From: Spirochaetota bacterium
GTDB lineage: Bacteria; Spirochaetota; B62-G9; DRHN01
Reading direction: 5' to 3'
DNA length: 45,669 bases
Assembly (NCBI GenBank): GCA_016934265.1
Contig: JAFGTF010000054.1
Location: 1 to 45,669 of the forward strand
A program made the translations under genes and the position numbers. The notes beneath the pieces were generated by a model. It saw only the letters and a program-made list of their open reading frames with translations, was not told the DNA's origin and searched no databases. Below are positions 32,920 through 42,328 of this stretch, one piece after another (within the stretch, counting starts at the first letter, position 1; every line of letters begins with the position of its first letter).

Positions 32920-34008
32920 ATGGACTACGAAAAGCGGCGGGGTGAAAATAAAAAGCGGAGAAGGTCGCTCGATGCTATCGTTCGTGCGGTTGCAACCGGG
33001 GTCTTCGTCGCGAGCCTGCTTGTGAACGTGGTTGTGCTCGTACTGATTCTCGGTGCGGGGGCCGCCTTCCGCATGGTAAAAGCGGGCGACGGAGAGTATG
33101 ACGGATACGGCAAGGTGTACCTGGACGAAGGTGCGTTCCGGTTTCGTGAGGGGCGCGAGCAGGAGATAGCGGTGGTACGGGTAGAGGGGTTTCTCTCGGA
33201 GTTCGACCGGAGGGAAGGTCTTTGGGATTACATCGAGAATCCCGTCGACTCGGTCGGAAACCAGCTCAGACTCATCGCGGACGACCGCAGGATACGGGGA
33301 GTGCTGCTCGTCGTGGACAGCCCGGGAGGGACCGTGACCGCAAGCGACGTCTTGTACCACAAGATCAGTACGTTCCGGGAGGAGACCGGTATCCCGGTCG
33401 TTACGCTGATGAAACAGGTGGCTGCGAGCGGCGGCTACTATGTAGCCTCTTCCTCCCAGCATATCGTCGCATACCCGACCTCGATCGTAGGAAGCATCGG
33501 GGTGATCATCGGGAGCTTCAACTTCAAGGATCTCATGGACCGGTACGGGGTGAAGTATGTCATGGTGAAAAGCGGCGCGCACAAGGGCCTTTTGTCGCCG
33601 TTCAGCGGAGTGGACGACGAGGACATCGCCATCTTACAGAAGATCGTCGACAATATGCTCGACCGGTTCGTCGATGCGGTCGCTGCGGGGAGACCGAACC
33701 TCACACGGGAGGAGGTGACCGAGCTGGCCGACGGCACGATATACATCGCAGGGGAGGCGCTCGAGGTGGGTCTCGTAGACGAGATCGGCTATTTCGATGA
33801 TGCCGTGGCCGCGCTCTGTTCGATCGCCTCCGTAGACGCCCCCAACCTGGTGGAGTACCGTCGCTCACGGGGTTTGAAGGACGTGTTCGGTACGATGTCG
33901 GCGCGTCTGTTTTTACGGTCGTTTCCGCAGAACGGGTATATTGACGGAGGAGACGGGATCTTCGATCGATTCGGCATATACTATATACTGCCTCATGCGC
34001 TGCGGTAG
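32920..34008 (+). CDS. sppA: Signal peptide peptidase SppA-type serine protease (S49)
   Basis: Membrane-bound S49 peptidase of 362 residues that degrades cleaved signal peptides. Very basic N-terminus (KKRRR), one membrane helix at about 20-46, then a single S49 domain as in Bacillus-type SppA. The nucleophile Ser is in QVAASGGYYVAS (about residue 170) and the general-base Lys in MVKSGAHKGLLSP (about 216-222). LLVVDSPGG and SIGVI motifs support the fold. GGGAGG is 13 bases before the ATG, somewhat far. The C-terminal tail of about 80 residues is less conserved. Confidence 0.9.
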   Translation: MDYEKRRGENKKRRRSLDAIVRAVATGVFVASLLVNVVVLVLILGAGAAFRMVKAGDGEYDGYGKVYLDEGAFRFREGREQEIAVVRVEGFLSEFDRREGLWDYIENPVDSVGNQLRLIADDRRIRGVLLVVDSPGGTVTASDVLYHKISTFREETGIPVVTLMKQVAASGGYYVASSSQHIVAYPTSIVGSIGVIIGSFNFKDLMDRYGVKYVMVKSGAHKGLLSPFSGVDDEDIAILQKIVDNMLDRFVDAVAAGRPNLTREEVTELADGTIYIAGEALEVGLVDEIGYFDDAVAALCSIASVDAPNLVEYRRSRGLKDVFGTMSARLFLRSFPQNGYIDGGDGIFDRFGIYYILPHALR

Positions 34009-34040
34009 CCGGGTCGCCGCCTGCAGGTCAACGATCGGTA

Positions 34041-34060
34041 TGCGGGCGGGAATGCCCGCA
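34041..34060. terminator. Possible terminator hairpin after sppA
   Basis: TGCGGGC and GCCCGCA pair across a GGGAAT loop, 32 bp past the sppA stop. There is no T-run after it, so termination is uncertain. Confidence 0.3.
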
Positions 34061-34116
34061 CGCCACGGTTCGATGCAATCTTGCGTTATACGTTCTTGTA
34101 TCATATAATCTTTTCG

Positions 34117-34144
34117 TTTACAATTGACGCCTGTGTGCTATAGT
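34117..34144 (+). promoter_or_regulatory. Sigma-70 promoter of the large OmpA-type gene
   Basis: TTTACA (34117-34122), 16 bp, TATAGT (34139-34144), with a start near 34151 and a 47-nt leader. CGGAG lies about ten bases before the ATG at 34198. A TTGACG with TATATG shifted by several bases is an alternative reading. Confidence 0.5.
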
Positions 34145-34197
34145 ATATATGCGGTATTTGTATACGGTTTCTTAATGTCATATTCCGGAGATTTCCG

Positions 34198-37100
34198 ATG
34201 AAGAAGACGATCCTGATAGCCTGTATCTTCATCCTGGCGGTATCGGCCCCGCTTTTCGCATCACAGATTCCGGGCTCCCAATTTTACTATCTCGGAAACG
34301 GCATCAGCTACTTTCCACTCGGGGCGAGCGGGGTGTCGTACTTCATGACCATGGATGCGAACCTTTACAACCCCGCCGCATATGCTGATACGAAACGGAT
34401 AACCACCGACCTATCCATGGGAGGTCTCGGCGGGCAGAACTTCCTTCTCAACGCGAGAGGGAGCTTTCCTTCGATCTACGGCGTCATCACCGGTAATTTC
34501 CTCATGCTCAACTCTCCGGATGGACTGACCGCGGGAGACGTGTACGGAATAAAGGCCACATTCTCGAAGGCGATAAGCGAGGAGTGGCTGTTCGGCGCGG
34601 GGATCAATCTCGGGTACGCCCAGGGCCCCGAGCAGGATTTTTTAGCGTCCGTCGATATAGGAACCATCTACAGGCAGTTCAGGGACGGTACGGGATTCGG
34701 GCTGTTCGATTACTCGCTCGGCGGCGCGGTGAGGAATCTTGGAAAGAACATATCGTACACCGGCTACGACAGCTTTCCGCCCTTCGCGGTCGATCTCGGG
34801 GGAAACCTCGAGTTCGTGCGTGCGGGATTCTATAAGGCCAGGTTCGGCACGCACGTCATGGTGCCGTTCAATCCGTTCAACTTCTTCATGGGGTTCGGGC
34901 TCGAGAACGTCTTCTTCGATATGGTCAACGTCAAGCTCGGTGTGAACCTCGGTGTCCAGGAGATAGATCCGATCAGCTTCGGGGTGGATGTGAATTTTAC
35001 CATCAAGGACACGGACCTGCAGGTCTCCTACTCGCTTCTGCCTGTCAACTTCAACGGAACGAAGGAATACACGCACAACGCGGGTATATCGGTCGCGTTC
35101 GGTAACTACGACACACGACCGCCGCAGACGGAAGTCGGTACGGAGGAAGTGTACTTCTCACCCAACCATGACGGCGTAAAGGACAGGGAAGTGTTCAACC
35201 TCGATATCAGCGACAATACGATGGTCTTCGGATGGGAGCTCGATATCACGGACGAGCAGGGCAGGCCGGTAAAGTCGTACGCGGCCCAGGACGTGCGGAA
35301 GATACGGTACATGACGCTCGGCAAGTACTTCAGCCGGATATTCGCGAAGAAGGAGGAGGTCAAGATCCCGAAGGCGGTGGAGTGGGACGGGGAGGATTCC
35401 GAGGGAAAGCTCGTTAAAGACGGTGTGTACTACTACACGCTCACCGCGTGGGACGAGAACAACAATAAGACCATTACCGAAAAGAAGAAGGTGATCGTCG
35501 ATACCGAGATACCGCTCGTCAAGGCGGAGAGCGACCTCCTCTTGTTCTCGCCGAACGACGACAAGGCGAAGGACACTGTAAGCTTCAAGATCGAGAGCGA
35601 GAACATTGCTCCGGAGGACGCCGTCGTGCTCACTATAACGGACAAGAAGGGAAATCCGGTCGTCGAGAAGAAGTTCGAAGGATCCGTCCCGCAGAAGTGG
35701 ACATGGAACGGCAGGGACGACAACGGCGCCACGGTGGCGGAGGGAGGGTACAACTTCTCGGTCGTCGCCACGGACCCTGCCGGCAACCGCTCGGAAACGC
35801 AGGTCGCCGATATCGTGGTGAAGACCGAATACGAGAAGGTATCGGTTTCCCCCTCCTTGCGCGCGTTCTCCCCGAACGGCGACGGGTACTTCGACCTCAA
35901 CGACATCAAGCTCTTCTCGTCGAGCAAGGATGGCCTCCTCGACTGGCGGCTCGACATTCTCGATGAAAAAGACAATATCGTACGGCAATACGCCGGACAG
36001 AAGGACTTCCCCGATACCCTGAGCTTCGACGGTAAGGAAAAGACCGGACGGATTCTCCCGGACGGCCTCTATACGCTGCGTTTCTCCCTTTTCTACGAAA
36101 GCGGGAACTACCCGGAAACCTTCTACAAGTTCGTCAGGGTGGACAACACGGCGCCGGATATCAAGGTCAGCTCCAACATTACCGCGTTCTCTCCCAACGG
36201 TGACGGAATAAAGGACACGATAAGCGTCGTGCAGGATATAAAGGCCGGGCAGGGCGACAAATTCGAGGCGCAGATACTGAATGCATCGGGTGCGGTATTC
36301 AAGAGCTTCGACTTCGGCCAGAACCCTCCGGGCGTCGTGGTATGGGACGGCATGGGAGACGGAAATACGCAGCCGGTAGAGGGAAACTATACCTACATGA
36401 TAACGGGCAAAGACGAGGTGGGGAACACTAAGAGCAGTGCGGTCGGCCCGATCAAGCTGGTGACAGGTTTCGAGGAGGTGTCGGTCGAACCTGTCGAATA
36501 TGCCTTCTCCCCGAACGGCGACGGCGTTATCGACATGGTCCGATTCAAGCTCAACATATCGAGCAAAGAGGGAATAACGAACTGGAGAATGGAGATCAAA
36601 AACAGGGCGGGAGAGCTTGTCAGGACGTATACCTCGAAAGAGCTCGGACCGGGGCTCCCTGGGGAGGTAGTCTGGGACGGAAAAACTTCCGCCGGCACTC
36701 TCTCGGAAGACGGGCTGTACCAGGCGTCTCTGGGCGTACAGTACGATACCGGAAACAACCCTATTTCGAAACCGAAGGACGTCAGGCTCGACACGACCTC
36801 TCCGCTCATCGAACTTTTCGTCCCTGATCGGTACATATCACCCAACAACGACGGCGTGAAGGAGACGATCACGGTGTATCAGAAGATCAGCGGTGAGCCG
36901 GACGACGTGTACACCGCAGATATACTCGATACTAAAGGCGTAAGCGTCAGGAAATTCGAGTGGAAGGGGACACCGCCCGCCGAAATCGTATGGGACGGAA
37001 GGGACAAGGACGGCAAACCGCTTCCCGAGGGGATATATTCCTACAACGTCAGCGGAGCCGATTCCGCAGGCAACAGGACTTCGAAACAGCTTGCGGATAT

Positions 37101-38211
37101 CATTCTCGTGACGAAATATGAGACGGTTTCTATATCAGCCGACCAAAGCGGTATTTCTCCGAACGGCGACGGTGCGTTCGACAAGGTCCGGTTCTCCACG
37201 AAGCTGTCGTCGGATAAGGACCTCTTAGAGCGTCAGCTCAGCATTCTGAACACACAGGGCAAGGTCGTACGGGCGATGAAGGGAAGCGGCGCGCCGCCTG
37301 CCGTGATCCAGTGGGACGGCAAGGACGACGGCCAGACGACTGTTCCGGACGGTCTCTACGCTTACGCGATGAGTCTTCTCTATAAGAGCGGCAACCATCC
37401 GACGAGCACGCCGGGAGAGATCGTCGTCGATACCACCCCGCCCGCGGCCCTCTTCGTGGTCTCCCCGACGCTCTTCTCCCCCGACGGCGACGGCGAATCG
37501 GATACGATGTACATAAACGTCGAGCTCGACGACAAGAGCGGCGTCGAGGAGTGGCAGATCTCGATCTACAGGGAATACGACGGGAAGATCGAGAGAAGCA
37601 CGCCGTTCAAGCGTTTCAGCGGCCGTGGAAGCTACCGGGACAAGATACGGTGGGACGGCTATTCCGACCCGGTCCGCATACCGTCCTACTTCAAGCCGTC
37701 CGACCCGTATACCTATAAGGAGGTGGGGGGCCGGTGGGTGATGCTGGTGGACTCCGCTGCAGGTTACACGGTTGAGCTCGAGGCGTACGACAAATACAGG
37801 AACAGGGTGCTTCTGGTGAGACGGTTCGATACCGATATTCTCGTGATCAAGACGCCGCAGGGGCTGAAGATCATGATCAACTCGATCCAGTTCGAGTTCG
37901 ACCGCGCCGACCTCCGCCCGGAGAGCTTCCCGATACTCGACAGGCTTACGGAGATCCTCGAGAAGTTCCCGAACTACCGGGTGAACATCGTCGGGCACAC
38001 GGACTCGATCGGTACGGAGGAGTACAACCAGGGCCTCTCGGAACGGCGCGCGTATTCCGTGTACCAGTATCTTGTGGAGCATGACGTCGACCGGGAGAGA
38101 CTCTCCACGGAGGGGAGGGGAGAGCTTATGCCCATCGACGACAATAAAACGGAGCTCGGGAGGTCGAGAAACCGCAGGGTGGAGTTCTACCTTACGAAGA
38201 AACCGCAGTAA
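34198..38211 (+). CDS. Giant outer-membrane/peptidoglycan-linked protein: beta-barrel-like N-terminus, eight Ig-like repeats, OmpA C-terminus
   Basis: 1337 residues. Signal peptide at 1-22 (ending LFASQ). Residues about 23-300 resemble PorV/UPF0164-type outer-membrane barrels (Gly/aromatic-rich strands, NLYNPAAYA near the start). Eight modules of about 105 residues follow. Each opens with a calcium-like SPNGDG motif (near 318, 448, 555, 662, 768, 880, 985 and 1092) and contains a VxWDGxxxxG FlgD-Ig-type strand. Modules alternate in their linkers: 'V/LDTT-P' and 'T-x-YExVS'. The end (about 1224-1337) is an OmpA domain with GHTDSIGTEEYNQGLSERRA and NRRVEF, for peptidoglycan binding. It probably spans outer membrane to cell wall. 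Length and repeats suggest a stalk or scaffold; the exact role is unknown. Confidence 0.85.
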   Translation: MKKTILIACIFILAVSAPLFASQIPGSQFYYLGNGISYFPLGASGVSYFMTMDANLYNPAAYADTKRITTDLSMGGLGGQNFLLNARGSFPSIYGVITGNFLMLNSPDGLTAGDVYGIKATFSKAISEEWLFGAGINLGYAQGPEQDFLASVDIGTIYRQFRDGTGFGLFDYSLGGAVRNLGKNISYTGYDSFPPFAVDLGGNLEFVRAGFYKARFGTHVMVPFNPFNFFMGFGLENVFFDMVNVKLGVNLGVQEIDPISFGVDVNFTIKDTDLQVSYSLLPVNFNGTKEYTHNAGISVAFGNYDTRPPQTEVGTEEVYFSPNHDGVKDREVFNLDISDNTMVFGWELDITDEQGRPVKSYAAQDVRKIRYMTLGKYFSRIFAKKEEVKIPKAVEWDGEDSEGKLVKDGVYYYTLTAWDENNNKTITEKKKVIVDTEIPLVKAESDLLLFSPNDDKAKDTVSFKIESENIAPEDAVVLTITDKKGNPVVEKKFEGSVPQKWTWNGRDDNGATVAEGGYNFSVVATDPAGNRSETQVADIVVKTEYEKVSVSPSLRAFSPNGDGYFDLNDIKLFSSSKDGLLDWRLDILDEKDNIVRQYAGQKDFPDTLSFDGKEKTGRILPDGLYTLRFSLFYESGNYPETFYKFVRVDNTAPDIKVSSNITAFSPNGDGIKDTISVVQDIKAGQGDKFEAQILNASGAVFKSFDFGQNPPGVVVWDGMGDGNTQPVEGNYTYMITGKDEVGNTKSSAVGPIKLVTGFEEVSVEPVEYAFSPNGDGVIDMVRFKLNISSKEGITNWRMEIKNRAGELVRTYTSKELGPGLPGEVVWDGKTSAGTLSEDGLYQASLGVQYDTGNNPISKPKDVRLDTTSPLIELFVPDRYISPNNDGVKETITVYQKISGEPDDVYTADILDTKGVSVRKFEWKGTPPAEIVWDGRDKDGKPLPEGIYSYNVSGADSAGNRTSKQLADIILVTKYETVSISADQSGISPNGDGAFDKVRFSTKLSSDKDLLERQLSILNTQGKVVRAMKGSGAPPAVIQWDGKDDGQTTVPDGLYAYAMSLLYKSGNHPTSTPGEIVVDTTPPAALFVVSPTLFSPDGDGESDTMYINVELDDKSGVEEWQISIYREYDGKIERSTPFKRFSGRGSYRDKIRWDGYSDPVRIPSYFKPSDPYTYKEVGGRWVMLVDSAAGYTVELEAYDKYRNRVLLVRRFDTDILVIKTPQGLKIMINSIQFEFDRADLRPESFPILDRLTEILEKFPNYRVNIVGHTDSIGTEEYNQGLSERRAYSVYQYLVEHDVDRERLSTEGRGELMPIDDNKTELGRSRNRRVEFYLTKKPQ

Positions 38212-38359
38212 CCCTGCGATATGGATTATAAACAGTTTGCTCACAAGTTTGTCCACAGGGGACAGGCGTAAACTTTGTAAACTTTTAAAACGATTCACAG
38301 GGATGTGCTGAAAACGAAAGCGACGAAGCGGTTTCTATTTCATTTGGAATACCGTTGAA

Positions 38360-38384
38360 ATACCGCGCTCGAAAAGAGCGGTAT
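38360..38384. terminator. Possible terminator hairpin between the OmpA-type gene and thrH
   Basis: ATACCGC (38360-38366) and GCGGTAT (38378-38384) pair, with a partial inner CTC/GAG stem. No T-run follows. The preceding 38212-38359 holds a 9-bp tandem repeat (GTAAACTTT twice, 38268-38285) and no gene. Confidence 0.3.
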
Positions 38385-38424
38385 CCGGCTTGTTTCTCCT
38401 GCCCTCGAAGCGCTGCTCTTGCGG

Positions 38425-38454
38425 TTGACAAAACCCAGGGAAGCGTAGTATCTT
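38425..38454 (+). promoter_or_regulatory. Sigma-70 promoter of the thrH-hom operon
   Basis: Consensus TTGACA (38425-38430), 18 bp, TATCTT (38449-38454). The start is near 38461, giving a leader of about 22 nt with GAGGGCGG before the ATG at 38483. Confidence 0.55.
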
Positions 38455-38482
38455 AAGAAATCTCTTTCTGAGGGCGGTTTTT

Positions 38483-39106
38483 ATGTACATCAAACCCACC
38501 ATCGTTGCAATGGACTTCGAGGGAGTCCTCATACCGGAGATCTGGATCGCGGTCGCGGAACGCACGAGGATCGAAAAGCTCAGGCTCACCACGAGGGACA
38601 TCTCCGACTACGACGCGCTCATGAAGGGGCGGCTTGAGATCCTGAAGTCGAACGGGCTTCTTTTGAAAGACATTCAGGATACGATCGCCCGCATAGACCC
38701 GCTCGAGGGAGCGCTCGAATTCCTCGCATGGGTCAGAAAAGAGACCCAGGCGGTCATCCTCACGGACAGCTTCTACGAGTTCGTTCAGCCGTTTTTGCCC
38801 AAGTTCGGGTATCCGACCATCTTCTGCAACTCCCTCAAGATAGACGGTACGGGTGCAATAACGGGTTACCGGCTCAGGCAGAAGGACGGCAAGAAGAAGG
38901 CGGTCTCAGGATTTTCGCAGATGGGATTCAGGGTGATTGCCATGGGAGACTCGTACAACGATACCACCATGCTAAAGGAGGCGGATCTCGGTATTCTCTT
39001 TCGACCCTCCAAAAAGGTGGTGAAGGATTTTCCCGAGTTCGACGTCTTCTTCGAGTACGACGGTCTCAAAGAACATATAGGTAAGTGCCTGAGGAGCGCA
39101 AAATGA
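38483..39106 (+). CDS. thrH: ThrH: phosphoserine phosphatase / phosphoserine-homoserine phosphotransferase
   Basis: 207-residue HAD-superfamily enzyme. The nucleophile Asp11 is in [13 protein letters not shown], the ThrH-specific form of the HAD motif. [25 protein letters not shown] (motif II), LRQKDGKKK and [10 protein letters not shown] (motif IV) all match the family. ThrH of Pseudomonas moves phosphate from phosphoserine to homoserine, giving serine and phosphohomoserine. Its ATGA overlap with hom, the source of homoserine, supports that role here. No thrB is present in the window. Confidence 0.93.
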   Translation: MYIKPTIVAMDFEGVLIPEIWIAVAERTRIEKLRLTTRDISDYDALMKGRLEILKSNGLLLKDIQDTIARIDPLEGALEFLAWVRKETQAVILTDSFYEFVQPFLPKFGYPTIFCNSLKIDGTGAITGYRLRQKDGKKKAVSGFSQMGFRVIAMGDSYNDTTMLKEADLGILFRPSKKVVKDFPEFDVFFEYDGLKEHIGKCLRSAK

Positions 39107-40398
39107 GAGAAGTAGCGGTAGGGTTGCTCGGGGTGGGAACGGTGGGCGGCGGCGTATGGGAGCTTCTTCAAAAGAACGGAGACCTTATTAAAAACAAGTC
39201 GGGCATCGACATTCGCGTGCTCAAAGTTGCGGAAAAGGACGGAGGAAGAAAGAAAACGCTCGGCATTTCCGACGAGGTCTTCACCGAAGATCCGATGGAG
39301 GTGCTGAACCATCCGGATATCGATATCGTCGTGGAGCTTATCGGCGGAACGACGGTCGCGAAAGAGCTCATCCTCTCCGCGGTCGACAAAAAGAAGCACA
39401 TAGTCACCGCGAACAAGGCGCTACTCGCGCAGCACGGCGTGGAGATCTTCGACCGCGTTCTGAAAAAAGAGGTGGAGATCGGGTTCGAGGCCTCGGTCGG
39501 CGGCGGCATCCCCATCATAAAGACCATCCGCGAGGCGCTCGTAGGTAACCGGATCACGAAGATAATCGGGATACTGAACGGAACGAGCAACTTCATACTG
39601 ACGAAGATGACCAAAGAGGGGATCGATTTCGCCCGGGCGCTCGAAGAGGCGCGGGCACTCGGGTTCGCCGAGGCGGATCCGTACCTCGATATTTCAGGCG
39701 GCGACGCGCGGCACAAGATCACGATACTGTCATCCTTCGCCTTCAACACGGTGATAAACCACGACAGCGTGTATATGGAGGGTATAGACGGGATCGACAT
39801 AAAGGATATCGCGTATGCGGAAGAGTTCGGGTTCGTCACGAAGCTGCTCGCGGTGGCGCAGATCTCCGATCGCGGCATACTCGTGAAGGTCCACCCCACG
39901 CTCGTGAGCAAGGAGAACCCGCTCGCCGCGGTGCTGTGGGAGGACAACGCGGTAATGGTGGAATCCGATTTCCTCGGAACCTCGATGTACTACGGAAAGG
40001 GTGCGGGCGCCCGGCCGACCGCGAGCGCGATCGTCGCGGACATCGCGGACATCGCCGGACGCATCCTCTCGCGCGGCGAGTACAACAGCAAGCGGTACGC
40101 CTTCTTTTCCGATCTTCCGCAGGTCTCGTTCGAGAAAAACAAGGCCCGCTACTACTTCAGATTCAACGTGCTCGACCGTCCCGGCATACTCTCCAAGATA
40201 GCGGGGGTGCTCGGGGAAAACCGCATCAGCATCGCTTCCGTGATCCAGAAGGAGACGGAGGAAAAGTTCGAGCATGTTCCGCTTGTGATGATGACGCACG
40301 ACGCCGTAGAAGAGGACGTCCGAAGAGCCATGGAGACGATCGATTCCTTTCCGGAGGTGGAAAGCGAAAGCAGGATCATACGCGTGCTCGTCGACTGA
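39103..40398 (+). CDS. hom: Homoserine dehydrogenase with ACT domain
   Basis: Reduces aspartate semialdehyde to homoserine with NAD(P)H. 431 residues from the ATG at 39103, whose ATGA overlaps the thrH stop; GAGGAG stands upstream. The N-terminal Rossmann motif is [12 protein letters not shown]; the catalytic middle has NKALLAQHG, the [12 protein letters not shown] signature and [16 protein letters not shown]. The C-terminal ACT domain (about 350-431) opens with [17 protein letters not shown], the usual threonine feedback site. With ThrH it makes a two-gene homoserine-to-phosphohomoserine unit; thrC is not in the window. Confidence 0.96.
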   Translation: MREVAVGLLGVGTVGGGVWELLQKNGDLIKNKSGIDIRVLKVAEKDGGRKKTLGISDEVFTEDPMEVLNHPDIDIVVELIGGTTVAKELILSAVDKKKHIVTANKALLAQHGVEIFDRVLKKEVEIGFEASVGGGIPIIKTIREALVGNRITKIIGILNGTSNFILTKMTKEGIDFARALEEARALGFAEADPYLDISGGDARHKITILSSFAFNTVINHDSVYMEGIDGIDIKDIAYAEEFGFVTKLLAVAQISDRGILVKVHPTLVSKENPLAAVLWEDNAVMVESDFLGTSMYYGKGAGARPTASAIVADIADIAGRILSRGEYNSKRYAFFSDLPQVSFEKNKARYYFRFNVLDRPGILSKIAGVLGENRISIASVIQKETEEKFEHVPLVMMTHDAVEEDVRRAMETIDSFPEVESESRIIRVLVD

Positions 40399-40501
40399 GC
40401 CCTCCAACCCGATAAAAAACCTATCAAAACCGATTGCCTTTCAAAAAAAATACGTTATTGTCTTTTTTTTACTCGTACCGTACCGGTCGACATCGTCCAA
40501 A

Positions 40502-40526
40502 TGACATTGTCAATAAATTATTGACA
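40502..40526. promoter_or_regulatory. Overlapping TGACA dyads at the ABC operon promoter
   Basis: TGACA-T-TGTCA (40502-40512) is a perfect dyad. Its right half is also the left arm of TGTCAAT-AAATT-ATTGACA (40508-40514 and 40520-40526). The last arm is the -35 hexamer itself, so a bound regulator would block RNA polymerase. The sequence is unlike the LacI operators at 20081 and 20231, implying a different regulator. Confidence 0.5.
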
Positions 40527-40549
40527 CACTGGGTAAAATGTGTTAGGAT
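40521..40549 (+). promoter_or_regulatory. Sigma-70 promoter of the sugar ABC operon
   Basis: Consensus TTGACA (40521-40526), 17 bp, TAGGAT (40544-40549). The predicted start near 40556 leaves a leader of about 320 nt before the first gene, unusually long for this region. Confidence 0.6.
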
Positions 40550-40556
40550 CATAGTT

Positions 40557-40877
40557 TGTTAATTATAGTAACTAAGAAGGTTCGCCTTTGGATCGTCGCG
40601 GTTTAAAACGTTCCTTTTTTGCATATAACTCTCCCGCTACAGCCCTACTTGAAAGAAAAAAAAGCAGCGAGCGGATTACGGACTGGTCAGTCTGAACGTT
40701 GGAGGTACCGGTGTGGCGCGGGTGTATAGTGAAAACCGCCCTGACCGCGGGCGCGGCAGCACGGCATGTATTTTTTTGAAGTGCATACAATACTTACACC
40801 GCAAGGAGGTGATGCACAAGACACGATTATAGCCTTACGATCAACGGTTTACACCATTCAAAGGAGGTTATACATCA
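40557..40877 (+). other. Long leader of the ABC operon (end of the 40399-40877 gap)
   Basis: No full gene is supported between hom (40398) and the binding protein (40878). 40399-40500 has poly-A and poly-T runs but no clear hairpin. The leader holds a GACTG-GT-CAGTC dyad (40681-40692) and, at 40803-40813, AAGGAGGTGAT, a full complement to the 16S rRNA 3' end. The latter is followed by a six-codon frame (40812-40832) whose ATG is too close for normal initiation. A second AAGGAGGT (40861-40868) serves the real ATG at 40878. An additional promoter or translational control is possible but not shown. Confidence 0.4.
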
Positions 40878-42236
40878 ATGAAGAAAAGAGTACACTTGGT
40901 TTTCACACTGATCCTGTGCTTCACACTGGCCGCGGGGGTCGCATTCGCCAGCAGCAGCGAGAAGTCGGCGGAAAAGCCTGCAGAGGAACAGTTTATAACA
41001 ATCCACTGGGCTCAGTGGGCGCCCGCCGATTACCTGCAGAAGCTCTCCGAAGGCTTCACAAAGGAGACAGGGATAAAGGTGGTCGTCGAGCAGACTCCGT
41101 GGGAGACGTTCGTCCAGAAGTACAACACGGAGATGATCGCGAGAAGCGACGCGTGGGACATCATCGTCGGTGACAGCCAGGACATCGGAAACATGGCGGT
41201 GAACGGACACTACGTGGAGCTTACCGACTGGATCAAGGAGAAGGGTGTGGACAAGACCTTCACCCCGGCATCGCTCATGAACTTCGCAGAATATCCGAAG
41301 GGAGGAAAACGCTACTACGCGGTGCCGTGCGAGGGAGACGCGCTGGCATGGGCCTACAGGAAGGACCTTTTCGAGGACCCGAAAAACAAGGCCGCTTTCA
41401 AGAAGAAGTACGGCTATGACCTCGGCATTCCGAAGTCATGGACCCAGCTGAAGGACATCGCCCAGTTCTTCCACAATCCGGACAACGGGTTCTACGGAAT
41501 CGCGATATACGGCGACAACGGCTACGACTCGCTCGCGATGTTCGCGGAGCAGGTGATCTGGTCGTTCGGCGGCGAGCTCGGTGACTATTCCACCTACAAG
41601 GTCGAGGGGCTTTTAAACTCGAAAGGGTCGATCCAGGGCATCGAGTACTACCACGAGCTCTTCAAGTTCACGCCTCCCGGATTCGGCGACGCCTTCTACG
41701 TAAAGAGCAACGACGCCTTTACCGCGGGAATCGTGCCTATGGCGTGCAATTATCTCGCCTTCTTCCCTGCGCTGGCTAACGAGGCGACGAACCCATATGC
41801 CAAGAACACCGGCTACTTCGCCTGCCCGCCGCAGAAGGGGGCCGACGGAAAGACCCGCCAGTTCGCGGCGCTCGGAGGACAGGGTGCGTCAGTGGTGACC
41901 TACTCGAAGAAAAAAGACCTTGCCATGAAATGGCTCGACTGGTTCATCAAAAAGGACACGCAGATGGAGTGGGCGAGGCTCGGCGGTTACACCTGCCATG
42001 CCGAAGTCCTGAACTCCCAGGAGTTCCTCAACGCGACGCCGTACAACCCGACATTCAAAGTCTCCATGGAGATCTTCAAGGACTGGTGGGCATGCCCCGA
42101 GTACGACGTTCTGCTTCGGACGTTCAGCCAGTACATAGCGGAATATGTCGTCGGCGGCAAGGGGACCGCGCAAGCGGCGCTGGACAGGTGCGCGAAGGAG
42201 TGGACAGCGATCTTCGAAAAGGCCGGATATTATTAA
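40878..42236 (+). CDS. Sugar ABC transporter substrate-binding protein (family 1)
   Basis: 452 residues. Signal peptide about 1-25 (KKR start, hydrophobic core, AFA-S), with no lipobox Cys, so it is freely periplasmic. The mature protein is a CUT1-type family 1 extracellular binding protein: an aromatic-rich WAQWAPADYLQKL start, WDIIVGDSQDIG, the SWTQLKDIA helix and a C-terminal GGKGTAQAALDRCAKEW motif. The ligand is probably a sugar, polyol or glycerol-type compound; no enzyme gene nearby narrows it. AAGGAGGT precedes the ATG. A strong hairpin just after the gene should leave the binding protein mRNA more abundant than the permease part. Confidence 0.92.
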   Translation: MKKRVHLVFTLILCFTLAAGVAFASSSEKSAEKPAEEQFITIHWAQWAPADYLQKLSEGFTKETGIKVVVEQTPWETFVQKYNTEMIARSDAWDIIVGDSQDIGNMAVNGHYVELTDWIKEKGVDKTFTPASLMNFAEYPKGGKRYYAVPCEGDALAWAYRKDLFEDPKNKAAFKKKYGYDLGIPKSWTQLKDIAQFFHNPDNGFYGIAIYGDNGYDSLAMFAEQVIWSFGGELGDYSTYKVEGLLNSKGSIQGIEYYHELFKFTPPGFGDAFYVKSNDAFTAGIVPMACNYLAFFPALANEATNPYAKNTGYFACPPQKGADGKTRQFAALGGQGASVVTYSKKKDLAMKWLDWFIKKDTQMEWARLGGYTCHAEVLNSQEFLNATPYNPTFKVSMEIFKDWWACPEYDVLLRTFSQYIAEYVVGGKGTAQAALDRCAKEWTAIFEKAGYY

Positions 42237-42255
42237 GTAATGCAGTATCTGAATC

Positions 42256-42289
42256 GCATCCTCCGGTTTCGCCGGAGGATGCTGTTTTT
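42256..42289 (+). terminator. Partial terminator between binding-protein and permease genes
   Basis: GCATCCTCCGG (42256-42266) and CCGGAGGATGC (42272-42282) form a perfect 11-bp stem around TTTCG, followed by TG and five Ts. No new promoter is evident before the permease gene 40 bp later. This is the familiar arrangement that limits read-through and protects the upstream mRNA end. Confidence 0.88.
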
Positions 42290-42328
42290 ATTTATACCAT
42301 ACATAGTATAGGATAAAGGGAGAGACAG

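Noticed and set aside
38230-38300. Replication-origin-like cluster
   Set aside because: TTGTCCACA (38249-38257) is one mismatch from a DnaA box and a 9-bp tandem repeat is nearby, but there is a single box, no AT-rich unwinding element and no dnaA/dnaN/gyr genes.
40812-40832. Six-codon leader peptide MHKTRL
   Set aside because: Its ATG is only two bases from the end of GGAGG, too close for efficient initiation, and the codons show no regulatory amino acid run.
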